Origin: Chara braunii
Lineage: Eukaryota; Streptophyta; Charophyceae; Charales; Characeae
Assembly: GCA_003427395.1 (NCBI GenBank)
Contig: BFEA01000854.1
Span: 340,119 to 365,077, forward strand
DNA: 24,959 bases
Reading direction: 5' to 3'
Shown: positions 1 through 10,360 of the stretch, piece after piece
Layout: every line of letters begins with the position of its first letter
Numbering within the stretch: position 1 is the stretch's first letter
Notes under the pieces: generated by a model
What the model saw: the letters and a program-made list of their open reading frames with translations, nothing else
Told to the model about the DNA's origin: nothing
Database searches by the model: none
Translations under genes and position numbers: made by a program

Positions 1-2
1 AC

Positions 3-668
3 AAAGATGTGGGATACATCCACAAACCGATGATAGACGAGGACACGGTTCTGGATGACAAACAGCGTTTGCAGACCATGGCCGAACTGCATAAGCTGGG
101 GCAAGAAGCGGAAATGGCCTTTTTAGAGAACAAAAGAGCGAGGGAGGAGGCGGAGAAATCAGCGGAGGGGGGCAAAGGGAGAGAGGAAGAAGAAGAAGCA
201 GGGGACAGCAAAACCTCGAGTCAAAGTGAGGGACTGCGGGGGGAGGGGACAGGAGAGACAAGGATCAGCAAGGCAAGAGAGGAGGGGGATTCGCAGGGGG
301 CATTCAAAAGGAAGATGAGTGACAGAGAAACATCCACGGGAGAAACATCCACGGGAGGTATTGCGAGCCAAGGCACAAAAAGATCTCATATGGGCAAGAG
401 GGAAGAGGAAGCTTCAGTGTCGCAGGGCCAAGTCCATGGATTGGGCACGAGAGAAGAGGGACAAGGGGAGGCTAAGACACAAGGTGAGGGAATGGACATA
501 ACTCCATCGGAGGCAAAGGAGGCAGAGGATTCGTCATCTTCTTCTTCGGATCAACACACACGCCCAGGCTCACCATCAGCAGGTAACAAACAACCCATCA
601 AGCAGAGCAAGGAAGGACAGCGGGGAAAACGTAAGGGCAGATCCACCGAAGGACTCAAAAGGAGATAA
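3..668 (+). CDS. LINE copy A, ORF1 C-terminal part (5' end outside window)
   Basis: An open frame enters from the left window edge and ends at a TAA, so the true start is not visible. The first ~55 residues (HKP...LDDKQRLQ...LHKLGQEAE...) align in spacing and character with the C-terminal end of ORF1 of the second LINE downstream (HRY...LLEQRMHKK...VHNIGREAK), which places this as the tail of the same ORF1. The remaining ~165 residues are a low-complexity Glu/Lys/Gly/Ser tail ending in a basic KRKGRSTEGLKRR segment. ORF1 proteins of plant-type LINEs are gag-like RNA-binding proteins; the zinc-knuckle part would lie before the window. The next ORF starts 34 bases downstream. The nucleotide bias is strongly GA-rich, unlike the AC-rich copy B. 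Assignment is by comparison with copy B only. Confidence 0.6.
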   Translation, partial: KDVGYIHKPMIDEDTVLDDKQRLQTMAELHKLGQEAEMAFLENKRAREEAEKSAEGGKGREEEEEAGDSKTSSQSEGLRGEGTGETRISKAREEGDSQGAFKRKMSDRETSTGETSTGGIASQGTKRSHMGKREEEASVSQGQVHGLGTREEGQGEAKTQGEGMDITPSEAKEAEDSSSSSSDQHTRPGSPSAGNKQPIKQSKEGQRGKRKGRSTEGLKRR

Positions 669-702
669 GGATAGCAGGGAGGATAGCGGGGAGGATGTTA
701 GA

Positions 703-1800
703 ATGTCACAGGACTCGGGGGAAGACACAGGAGAAGACACAGGAGAAGACACTGAAGGGGAGGAATGGGAGGATGCGAAGGAGGAGGAGGAACTGGAAAC
801 GCTAGCCCACTGGATCAGAACGGTACACAAGCTGAAGTGGGAAAGACACGTCGAATGTGAAGTACGTCTGGCGCATCATAAGCATCTACGCAACCTGAAG
901 CAGGCTACTTCAGNTGGGGATGATATTACCTCAACAAACAGATTTGAATGGTTGAGGAAAGAGCAGGAGGTCAATGAGTTCTACGCATCACAGTATGCTT
1001 GGAAGGCCCACCCAAACAGCAATGACATTTTGGTACACAATGGGAACTATGCCAAGCAATTTATATGGCCCAAAACATACCAACCTCAGGGATTGAAAAG
1101 GTCAGAGCAAAAAAGGAAAGCGCAGCAGGTATCAGAAATCCCAGCCCAAGGGACGGAGGAAAAGGAGCAGATCGAGGAGGAGATGAGACAAGCAGCGATT
1201 CTGGAGGCACAAATCAATGTCCTCAAGGATCAAAACAGGGAACTGGAGGAGGATACCATCAATCTGCTAAAAATAGCCTACTCTCCACAGGCCGACATAA
1301 ANGCAGCAGCCAAGCTCTTCGCAAGGCACAATCCGGGGAGGAGAGTTATCATACCATACCGCTGGAACAGCGGAAACTCGGACTGGGAGGTGGCCATACA
1401 CACTCTAATCGTTACGAAGGACAGTTACTGCTCACAGGAAAGGCTGAAGGAACAGATTTCAGGAGATCTCCCGGACAGGGCTCAGGTGGTAGGGAGCCTT
1501 TCCCAAGATCGGGAGAAGTGGGAGGACACGGCAGGAGTGATGCAAACAGTTGACTACAGGCCCATTCTACTCAGAATGCAAGAGAAGGCAAAGCTGACGG
1601 AGGGATTAATATGGATGCCTTGGCAGGTGGTGGAGGCAATACCATACGGACTATTGGGGGGCACAAAGGCAGCGGAATGGGTGGCTAGGGGAGCAGCGAT
1701 CCTCACCAAGACAGATGTTTTCTCGGTGACGCCAGAGGGCATGGACACTTGGTTAGCAGACGTGGCAGCTGATTGGGAGTGGCCACAAGAGGGCTCGTGA
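703..1800 (+). CDS. LINE copy A, extra middle ORF of unknown function (365 codons)
   Basis: This is an uninterrupted ORF between ORF1 and the ORF2 stub. It starts with an acidic stretch (EDTG repeats, residues ~5-30), followed by a Trp/His-containing helix (residues ~40-75, EVRLAHHKHLRNLK). A coiled-coil-like segment lies around residues 155-185 (ILEAQINVLKDQNRELEED). A globular-looking part follows (IPYRWNSGNSDWEVAI, residues ~215-230; LTEGLIWMPWQVVEAIPYGLL near residue 300). Each block has a counterpart in order in copy B at 4263-5388, for example EIRLAHARHISILKK, VILERQTSYLQEENLELG, PFRYNSDKKEWQIAV and LREGLTWKSWEIICEISYSLL. I recognise no known domain and infer no function. Two ambiguous bases (N at 914 and 1302) do not break the frame. 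Conservation between diverged copies suggests it was once selected as protein. Confidence 0.65.
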   Translation: MSQDSGEDTGEDTGEDTEGEEWEDAKEEEELETLAHWIRTVHKLKWERHVECEVRLAHHKHLRNLKQATSXGDDITSTNRFEWLRKEQEVNEFYASQYAWKAHPNSNDILVHNGNYAKQFIWPKTYQPQGLKRSEQKRKAQQVSEIPAQGTEEKEQIEEEMRQAAILEAQINVLKDQNRELEEDTINLLKIAYSPQADIXAAAKLFARHNPGRRVIIPYRWNSGNSDWEVAIHTLIVTKDSYCSQERLKEQISGDLPDRAQVVGSLSQDREKWEDTAGVMQTVDYRPILLRMQEKAKLTEGLIWMPWQVVEAIPYGLLGGTKAAEWVARGAAILTKTDVFSVTPEGMDTWLADVAADWEWPQEGS

Positions 1801-1955
1801 AGAAACCGCAAAGGGAGGGAACATCAGACCCACTTAAAATAAGACTAACTTCGCAAGGACAGGACTGGGATACAAATGACGCTGGGGCAAAAGAGAGGGA
1901 GCAGCAGGGAAGAGACGTACAGCCAAGGATGTTAAGTATTGAAGAGAGNGAATAA
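1773..1955 (+). pseudogene. LINE copy A, possible ORF2 N-terminal stub
   Basis: A 60-codon frame overlaps the last 28 bases of the middle ORF and ends near an ambiguous base (1949). Its part SQGQDWDTNDAGAKER resembles the first residues of ORF2 in copy B (SNGQPDSGTNFNAKRF), at the equivalent position after the middle ORF. No endonuclease motif follows. Within about 40 bases the sequence becomes telomere-type repeat and then 3'-UTR-like DNA, so almost all of ORF2 has been deleted from this copy. The similarity is short and could be coincidental. Confidence 0.35.
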
Positions 1956-1995
1956 GGGACAAGGGACATCAATTAAAGTGTCAGGAGAGGAAGCA

Positions 1996-2022
1996 GGGTT
2001 TAGGGTTTAGGGTTTAGGGTTT
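1996..2022 (+). repeat. Interstitial plant-type telomeric repeat (GGGTTTA)
   Basis: Almost four tandem copies of the TTTAGGG heptamer lie inside LINE copy A, between the ORF2 stub and the 3' UTR. TTTAGGG is the telomere repeat of most land plants and many green algae. Its position at the internal deletion of the LINE fits filler DNA from break repair. Confidence 0.85.
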
Positions 2023-2406
2023 TATAACACTCAAAAGGCAGAGAAAGGGGTTTTGGGTAACANGGGGGAACACANCTTTTGTGAAGAATTGGTAAAAAAA
2101 GGAGGGTAGATCACANGGGAGNATCTCTTTCTAGGTTTAACAGGGATTTCTGGCAGAGCTGTTAGGGCAGATCTGAGAGGGAAGAGAGACTCAAGGCAAG
2201 CTGACAGTCAATCCTCCACCAAGTGCGGAGTAATCAATGCTGTTCAGGGGTCCTCCGGCCAAACGGGAGGAAGCGTGTGTGTTTATTCTGTAGTGTTTCA
2301 GCTGTGACTTGCCGGTGGAATAGGAACCGGACTGACGCTCCCCAGAATAGGAGCTAGGTCCATAAGGACCTATTTAAAAAAAAAAAAAAAAAGAAAAAAA
2401 AAAAAA
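2023..2406 (+). mobile_element. LINE copy A 3' region with terminal stem-loop and poly(A)
   Basis: About 350 bases without an ORF (four ambiguous bases between 2063 and 2122) end in a small stem-loop and an A tract. The stem TAGGTCC/GGACCTA with an ATAA loop lies at 2355-2372. A 31-base A run with a single G follows at 2376-2406. A 3' stem-loop next to a poly(A) tail is the usual 3' end of LINEs, where the reverse transcriptase recognises its RNA. The part from 2023 to about 2200 is of uncertain origin. Confidence 0.55.
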
Positions 2407-2763
2407 GGTACCTACATTCGCCACTCCTGAACAGACTCCACGTTCCCCAAGAGGGGAGGGGAAACTCCGCACTAGAATCTCGAACTGTGCTCGGTCAAAT
2501 CTCTCATTGTTTTTTTTTCACTTGACACTTCTGATCCATTTTTACGCTCCCCAGGTGGGGAGGCAAAGCGTTGTCGGATCTTTTCTCTTGCAACATTCTC
2601 GGCTGGTTCCTTGATCATAACCTTGGATAATTCTCTCAGAACTACCCACAACTCTTGATCGGTTCCTACGCCCCCCAAGTGGGGAGCCGAAGTTCTGACG
2701 AATTCTATTGCCACATTCGCCACACCTAAGCTGATCCCACGCAAACCCAACACTCCATCCACC
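2407..2763 (+). promoter_or_regulatory. LINE copy B 5' UTR with three diverged repeat units (possible internal promoter)
   Basis: Two motifs recur in this leader. An ACATTC motif followed by a CGCCAC- or TCGGCT-type tail occurs at about 2414, 2593 and 2713. A near-palindrome of the form ACGYYCCCCARGWGGGGAG occurs at 2440, 2544 and 2668, spaced 104 and 124 bases apart. The last two copies also share TGATC just upstream. Monomer-like repeats in a LINE 5' UTR can carry the internal promoter, as in some vertebrate L1 families; that role here is inferred. Confidence 0.5.
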
Positions 2764-4107
2764 ATGTCGACAACTCACCCCACATCATCAGCGACAGCTT
2801 CTACCTCAGGAGCCGCCTCAGGCTCTGCCTCAGGTACTGCATCAGCCCCCGGCTCAGCGTCAGGAGCGACTTCAAAAGCGACTTCAGGTTCCAAAAGAGA
2901 ACGCAACACGAACGATCAGGACCCAAGCCAAGAGGTTCTCAATCTTATGATAAAGGAAACACGCATCAAACCAGTGATCACTAAAGAAGTTGTGAAAATC
3001 AGCAAGGATGAAGAAGCAGAAGTCGGAGTTTGGGTATACCCAAAGGAACATCTGCCTATGTTAGACGATTTCTTCGAAAAACACGCAGTTGTCTGTTCCT
3101 TCCCAGCAAAATTGAAACAACTGCCACCCACAAAGAAAAGGAAAAGGGTCCGCGATGCTCTTCAAAACATGGAGAACCTGCATGACACTGTTCCCAAAAC
3201 CGCCTTGCAACATAGAGGGAAAAACGTTGTCACAATGTTATGTGCTGAACCAGAATACGCATCCTACCTGTTCTCAGTACAAGCCCTCTACTGCGAAGGA
3301 TTGGTGGTCTCCATCTCCAAATGGAGACCCAGCAGGGCCGCAACACAAGGCACCTTGAGGCATCAGCAGACTTTGATGTAAAAGCACTTCTGGATCCAGT
3401 TTGACAACCTGACTGATGAAGTACACCAACTGGTAGAGGACAGGCTGGAAGAAACCTACCCCCAGTACCCGCCGGTCGAATGGGTCTCCTCAGCCTCAGG
3501 ATTCCTTGCCCCTAGCACCAACTCAAGAATAGCTTGCATTGAACTCGAAGGAAACAGCCCACCTGATCTGGCTGACAAATGGTTTTTCATAGCAGATCAA
3601 AAGACCACAACAGTTTACATCTCCACAAAGGCAAACCCCATGTGCTTCAGATGCAGGATCAACGGACACATGGGGAATGATCCTCTATGTACCCTGAACA
3701 CGAAAAAAAGGGAGGCTGCACCCCTCAATGTTGAAGCAGATGCTATGAAAGGCATTTGGATCATGAACGACCCAGCCTATGCGGCCTGGGTTTTCGATGA
3801 CCTCAAAGACAGCCCAGTGTGGATATGGACACTAGCAAACCCGGAACCAACATGCAAGCTAGATGTTTCCCCCCCCCACGGAAGCAGATGGCAAAAAGGA
3901 GGAGGCAAAAGAAATGACATAATCACTCACAGGTACGAAAATGTCGCTCTGGGCAACACTGATCTCCTGGAACAGAGAATGCACAAAAAGCAGATTCTCA
4001 GCGATGTGCACAACATAGGACGAGAGGCAAAAAAATCCTACCTCGAAATCCTTCAAACCAGAGCACAAACAAGGGCAAGAAGAACGATTTGGGACCAGCG
4101 AAAATAA
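2764..4107 (+). pseudogene. LINE copy B ORF1 (gag-like protein with zinc knuckle), broken
   Basis: ATG at 2764 opens a frame with a Ser/Ala/Thr/Gly-rich N-terminus (residues 1-45), a conserved-looking middle region and a retroviral-type zinc knuckle CFRCRINGHMGNDPLC near residue 295 (Cys-x2-Cys-x4-His-x6-Cys; the usual last gap is 4). A TAA at 3379-3381 interrupts it, but the same frame continues sensibly (FWIQFDNLTDEVHQLVEDRL). Between about 3330 and 3390 another frame reads more naturally (GRNTRHLEASADFDV), so two compensating indels probably created the stop. After the formal end at 4107 another frame stays open with a Lys/Asp/Ser-rich tail to a TAG at 4254-4256, seven bases before the next ATG, so a further frameshift is likely. 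ORF1 proteins of this type bind the element RNA to form the retrotransposition particle. Confidence 0.75.
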
Positions 4108-4262
4108 AGAACAAGAACGAAGTAAACGATCCCAAAGAAACAGGCAAATCTCCCGACACCAAGAAAAGCAGAGACAACAGCGCTTCAATTGAGATTAGGG
4201 GAAGCAAAATGTACTTGGACATAGCACCACCGGTGATAACAACAACAATCAGTTAGACCACA

Positions 4263-5388
4263 ATGCCCGAAGAGGACTCAGACAGCAACCTGGAATGGCT
4301 GGACGAATACATGGAATCACTGAAAGCACGCATAGACCTGGACTTGGAAATCAGGCTGGCTCACGCCAGGCATATCAGCATCCTGAAGAAAGAGTCAAAT
4401 GCAAATGCCACAGGTGGATTCCCAACTACCTCTAACTGCTACGATGTGCTGCCAACAGAGAACATCTTCTTTGAATTCTTGGCCCTGCAATATGCTGATC
4501 AGCACAATAATGCAATGGACACAAATGCCACCTCAAGAACCTCACACACAGTCCCACAACCAAGTGAGCAGCCAATTGAGTGGCCCAACTCCTACGATAC
4601 GATCAATCCGGCCCTAAGTGAGGATAAGCCATTTAAGACCAACAACAACAAAGAGCAAGGCACACAAGAAACAACAATGATCTCTCTACAAACAATCTGC
4701 TCAAGCAAAAGAACAACCGGAGGAAGGAAAAAAAAAGACAGATCGTCATTCTTGAGAGGCAAACAAGTTACCTGCAGGAGGAGAACCTTGAGCTGGGAGC
4801 AGACTCACATTCCCTCAACAAAGTCACAGATCAAAACCTTCAGGAGCTGACAGTGGCAGCCACACTCAATGCACGTACCCTCTCCCCCTCGATCCCATTC
4901 TTGCCCTTCCGCTACAATTCAGACAAAAAGGAATGGCAGATTGCAGTTCGTCCCTCACTACGCATCATCACAGCACAAGACTCTCACAAACACTCCAACT
5001 TTGCAAGGACAATCATCTCAGATGAACGTCCCCTGGCCATGAAAATGATAGAGCACGACAGCCTCACAGTGTTCTGGACGATGACAATGGGGAAAGGCAT
5101 ATCAGTGATCTGATACCAGTTCTGGTCCTAGTATACGATCAGCAGGCTCAACTGAGAGAGGGCCTGACATGGAAATCTTGGGAGATTATATGTGAGATTT
5201 CGTACTCGCTGCTGGGACAGAAGGACGAAGTCGACAGAATCGCCTTCAGCACCGCGGCCTTCATGAGAGGGGAATGTATGGGCAAAGATGGGGAGGAGAC
5301 CTTGGAGAAGCTGAAGAAGGACGAGGAGAAGAAGGAAGAGAAAAAAAATGAGGAGATAGGGAAGAAGACCTCTCATCCCTCTACCTGA
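4263..5388 (+). pseudogene. LINE copy B, extra middle ORF, two frameshifts
   Basis: This is the counterpart of the 365-codon ORF of copy A. It starts at ATG 4263 with a short acidic segment and the helix block EIRLAHARHISILKK. It shifts frame near 4640-4676, where the coiled-coil block continues (VILERQTSYLQEENLELG), then reads PFRYNSDKKEWQIAV. It shifts again near 5060-5071 and ends LREGLTWKSWEIICEISYSLLG plus a Lys/Glu-rich tail at TGA 5386-5388. Joined conceptually it is about the same length as copy A's ORF (roughly 370 codons). It lies 44 bases before ORF2. No known domain is recognised. The shifts show that the copy is dead. Confidence 0.65.
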
Positions 5389-5432
5389 GCCCACCCGCAG
5401 TCCCACATCAGGTCTAACCATTCCAAGCAGTA

Positions 5433-6566
5433 ATGGAAGAGCACTCCAACGGCCAACCTGATAGTGGGACAAACTTTAACGCAAAAAGATTCAGACCCAC
5501 CACCACTAAAGCCGACATCCTTAAGGAAATCAGAAAACAACCTGAAATAACTTGTGTGTCATGGAACATCAATGATCTTGCCTCCATCTTAGATAACCCA
5601 ATCAAATGGAGAAATCTCACTGAAACCATAGGTTGGTTTGGTCCTAAGCCCCCAGACATAACATGCCTCCAAGAAACACACCTAACCGACAATAATGAAC
5701 ACAAAAAACTACAATTAGCCATCACGAGGAAACTAACCTACGTCAAACCGGCCTTCTGGGCCACAGCTGCAGAAAATGGCTCAGCAGGCATTGTAATCCT
5801 CCTTCATCAGAAATCATCAGCCAACGAAGCAATAAAAATACAGAATGTCAACCAAGACAATACATCCGATAGGTGGATTAAACTGAACATCAAATTCAAA
5901 GAAGAAGAGTTGTCCATCATAGGGATTTACGGGCCGAACACTCCACAGGACAAAACCCCCTTCCTAATCACGATTAAACAACACATCCCCACACTCACAC
6001 CCACCATCATCATGGGGGATTGGAACTCAGTTCAGAACCCCAATCTAGACAAAATTTCACACTCTCTTGATCCCACACCTCAACCTAATAGTGCTGACCT
6101 AAATGACTTTATGTCCAGGAAAAACTTACTAGACCCATACTGCCTCCTACATCCAGAAATTAAGAAATATGCTTGCATCATAAAAACTTCACAGGGGCGA
6201 AAATCCTTTTCCAGAATAGATTTTTTCCTTGCATCAGACTCACTATTAGGAGGCATACAAGACTGTTTCATCTACGATAACCCATATCATAAGGGTCTGC
6301 ATCATAAAGCCATATCCCTAGACATCAGACTCACTAAGGAGGATTACACTGATAAGAGTTTCTACCGCTTTAATAACGCCCTTTTCTCCAGCCAAGCATA
6401 CCAATCCGAGTTTCAATCACTACTAAGTAGTACTAACCTCACACGCATAACTACAACCCGATGAGGACATACATACTAAATTCCCCCAAATCATCAAAAA
6501 CAACGTCACAAAAACGGCACAAATATCTAGAAAATTAGCCTCACACAGAAAATAAAGAGAGGAGAC
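5433..6566 (+). pseudogene. LINE copy B ORF2, APE-like endonuclease part
   Basis: ATG at 5433 opens ORF2, and an AP-endonuclease-like domain fills residues ~38-300. Visible motifs in order are SWNIN (43-47), QETHL with the catalytic Glu at 81, IYGPN (165-169), GDWNS (195-199, Asp and Asn of the active site) and SRIDFFLAS (260-268). The last motif, normally S-D-H, reads L-H-H at 289-291, so the Asp partner of the catalytic His is missing. In active elements the domain nicks the target DNA. The formal frame stops at 6464 after a frameshift near 6444. A second frame continues with a linker-like sequence (PDEDIHTKFPQIIKNNV) to about 6553, just before the inserted TIR element. Confidence 0.85.
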
Positions 6567-7868
<1,302 letters not shown>

Positions 7869-8946
7869 GAGGAGACCCTAAAAAACGCGATAGAAATAAC
7901 ATAATTGAACTTACAAAAACATCCAAACTCATAATTTTGCGTGCAATTAATCATCAAATCTACGGGAGAATTAGGCGCATGGACTAAACTAAAGCTCAAG
8001 CCTCTAATTAAGAGCCAGGGTAAAAGACTGGGAACTGAACGAAAAAATGTCCAAATTTTTCTTCCAACAAATCAAAGCCAACTCCAGAAACTCCAAAATA
8101 GTATGCCTACCAGAGGAGAACGGGAACCCAAACAAAAAGCAACAAAACTAGTCATCATAGCAACCATCTTCTACAAAGAACTCTATACCTCCAAAACCCC
8201 TATAGGTGGTAACAACTTAACAAACAAAGCAAGAGATAAATTTTAAGCCCATCTAGATAAACCCATCTCATCAGAAACCGCCAAAACACATAGATGATCT
8301 CATATCATTAGAAAAATTACACCAAGCCCTGAGCGACCTCAAACCCAACAAAGCCCCAGGAAGGGACAATCTCTCTAAGGAATTTTGGATGGCAGGCTGG
8401 CACACCCTAGGCCCACTCCTCCTTAGTTTCCTCGCCAAAGCGTGGGAGGAAGAAACACTAGCCCTAGACCTGAGTACAGGGGTGGTGACACTCCTATGCA
8501 AAAAGGGAGACAGAGGGGACATAAAAAACTACAGACCCATCTCATTACTAAATGTATCCTGCAAGATCCTAGCCAAACTTCTAGCCACCACCAGAATAAA
8601 CAAGATCACAGGAGGTTGCTTCCACCTAGATTATACAGGATTCATTTGAGGAAGACTCATCTTGGACAACATAATGTCTCTCTGCGAAGCCACAAGAATA
8701 ATTAACCAAAAACGGATCGTTGTTGCCATCCTCTTCTTCGACTTTGAAAAAGCATACGACCAAGTTAACTCGGACTTTCTTCAGGCCAGCATGGAAAGAA
8801 TGGGAGCAGGACCCGTATTCCGAAAATGGGTGAGAATACTTTACAATGACGCAAAAAGGATAGTCCAAGTCAACGGCTTCCTCTCGAACCCCTACCCAAT
8901 GTCAAGGTCAGTAAGACAAGGGGACCCACTAGCAGCACTGATTTTC
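7869..8946 (+). pseudogene. LINE copy B ORF2, linker and reverse transcriptase part, truncated
   Basis: ORF2 resumes after the TIR element. The linker in mixed frames (KFFFQQIKANSRNSKI near 8060-8100, then IIATIFYKELYTS) matches the usual pre-RT region of LINEs. From 8271 one frame carries RT motifs: DLKPNKAPGRDNLSKEFW, VVTLLCKKGDRGDIKNYRPISLLN, GRLILDNIMS, FFDFEKAYDQV (motif A with the first catalytic Asp) and SVRQGDPLAALIF (motif B). A TGA at 8647-8649 sits where RT families usually have Arg (GFIRGR), consistent with CGA-to-TGA decay. The homology stops at about 8946, before the YADD box, so the domain cannot be active. RT copies element RNA at the nicked target in this family. Confidence 0.85.
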
Positions 8947-8950
8947 CTTC

Positions 8951-9163
8951 GTGTCATCGTACCCGTTCCTCGTCGTCAGCCTTTGCTGCTGCTGCTTCGC
9001 CCTTCTTGCGTTGTTCTTCCACAAGACGGCGTTGTTCCTCTACCTCCTCTTCCTTCTTTTTCCTTGCGGTCGTGGTCACATCTGTTCTTTTCTTCATCTC
9101 TACCATCAGATCCAACCTGCGGGCCTCATAGGCCGCCTCGGTCTCCCCTTCCTTCCGCTCCAT
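8951..9163 (-). pseudogene. Gag-like coiled-coil ORF fragment of another retroelement
   Basis: A 70-codon minus-strand frame starts at ATG 9163 and is almost entirely charged: EAAYEARRLDLMVEMKKR, then EEEVEEQRRLVEEQRKK and an Ala/Asp/Glu end. It stops at TGA 8951-8953, close to the point where the LINE homology breaks off. Such Glu/Arg/Lys coiled-coil N-termini occur in gag regions of plant-lineage LTR retrotransposons, which is the likely origin, but no PR, RT or integrase part is present to prove it. The leader upstream carries the 22-bp tandem repeats. It is probably a truncated 5' fragment. Confidence 0.4.
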
Positions 9164-9221
9164 ATCACCCGTCTTTGAGCGGGTGATTGCTGGTGTATGC
9201 CGCAGTGGTGGGTGGCAAGGG

Positions 9222-9425
9222 CTGACGTGGCACTATGCTGCTGCTGACATGGCACTATGCTGCTGCTGATGTGGCACTATGCTGTTGCTGATGTGGCACA
9301 GATCAGCTGCTGACGTGGCACGGATGCCTGCTCACATGTTGCTGACATGGCTTGCTGATGTGGCTGGCTGACGTGTCACTGCTGACGTGCCTGCTGACAT
9401 GGCACCGTGCAGACGTGGCAACTTA
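9222..9425. repeat. Degenerate tandem repeat, GCTGAYRTGGCAC core, 22-bp period
   Basis: The block GGCACTATGCTG recurs exactly at a 22-base spacing (9229, 9251, 9273). Around ten more loosely spaced GCTGACGTGGCA-like copies follow up to about 9420. The array lies in the leader of the minus-strand gag-like frame. Confidence 0.85.
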
Positions 9426-9863
9426 CCAATGCCGCAGCAGTAGAGAAGAAGAAAAAGAAGACAGATGGGATAAGAAAACGAGAAAATGCACAGCAGAGCA
9501 GGTGGGGTGGGTGGGAGGGGAGAAAAGTGGAGAAAAACTAGCACTTCCCCACACCCATGGCGTCACATTGATCACCCAGATAAGGAGCCACTAACCAAAA
9601 TGAACAAGCTCAAACTTTGCTTGGGAGAAAAAAATTCAAAAAAATCGAAATTGCAAGTTTGGTAGGTATCTTCAATCCCCAAAGTCCCGAAGTTGAAATA
9701 ATTGTAATAATAAGAGAATATTTCTAACTTCAGACTGCCATATAATCGGAGAAACGAATTAAAATTTACAGGTTAAAACAAACAATCAACCTGCAAAAAA
9801 AAAATTGCAAGTTCGGGTAATTCCAAAAAAAAAATAAAAAAAATCGGAATATTCAAGATGAGA
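9426..9863. other. AT-rich stretch without recognised genes
   Basis: The sequence is A-rich with several A and AAAT runs. I see no conserved protein, RNA gene or clear repeat boundary here. A CGGAATATTC/AATCGGAA flavour recurs beyond the element at 9872-10360, so both sides may belong to one older sequence. Confidence 0.5.
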
Positions 9864-9871
9864 GTAGACGC

Positions 9872-10360
9872 CTAGTTAGATATCCCAGGCGCCCGGGTCC
9901 CGACGTCACGCCCGGTTTGGCAACCGGGTGACTGGCCGGGCATGCTCCCTGGGCATGGGCCCCAGTGCAAAAAAACAAAAATAAACATAAAAATCCAAAA
10001 TAAAATGAAAAACAAATATGTTGTGTACAATTGCAATACAAACAACGTTTGGCTGAGGGTCACATCAGAATTCCTCACGGAACTGAAGATAAGAAAACAA
10101 GTAACCAAATCATACAAAGGCACCCCCCTTTAAACCCCTTTAGCCCCTTTAAAATTCATTTGTACTCCCCTTAAACCCCCTTGACAGCCAACTCTCAAAA
10201 CAAGAAAAGAGCCCGGATTTGGGCTCCTCTCGGAGAGCGTGGAAAAACCCCACCGCCAATTTTTTTTTTTTTTTTTTTTTCCCATGCCCGGGTATCCCGG
10301 GCGTCAGACCCCCCCGGGCATCACGCCCGGGTGACCGGCCGGTCATGAAAATCTTCCTAG
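9872..10360 (+). mobile_element. 489-bp non-autonomous element with GC-rich ends and 8-bp target duplication
   Basis: GTAGACGC occurs directly on both sides (9864-9871 and 10361-10368). Inside it, the ends are weakly inverted: the left begins CTAGTTAGATATCCC, and the reverse complement of the right begins CTAGGAAGATTTTCA. Next to both ends lie CCCGGG/CCGGCC-rich foldback blocks. The centre is AT-rich with a 22-base T run near 10260. A relative lies inverted at about 24325-24835, sharing the central block around 10015-10075 (TTGCAATACAAAC, TTTGGCTGAGGG). An 8-bp duplication suits hAT-like transposition, but no transposase is present. The strand is arbitrary. Confidence 0.65.

Noticed and set aside
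9222-9425. CRISPR-like array
   Set aside because: The units are contiguous, degenerate 22-base repeats without spacers in a eukaryotic retroelement leader.
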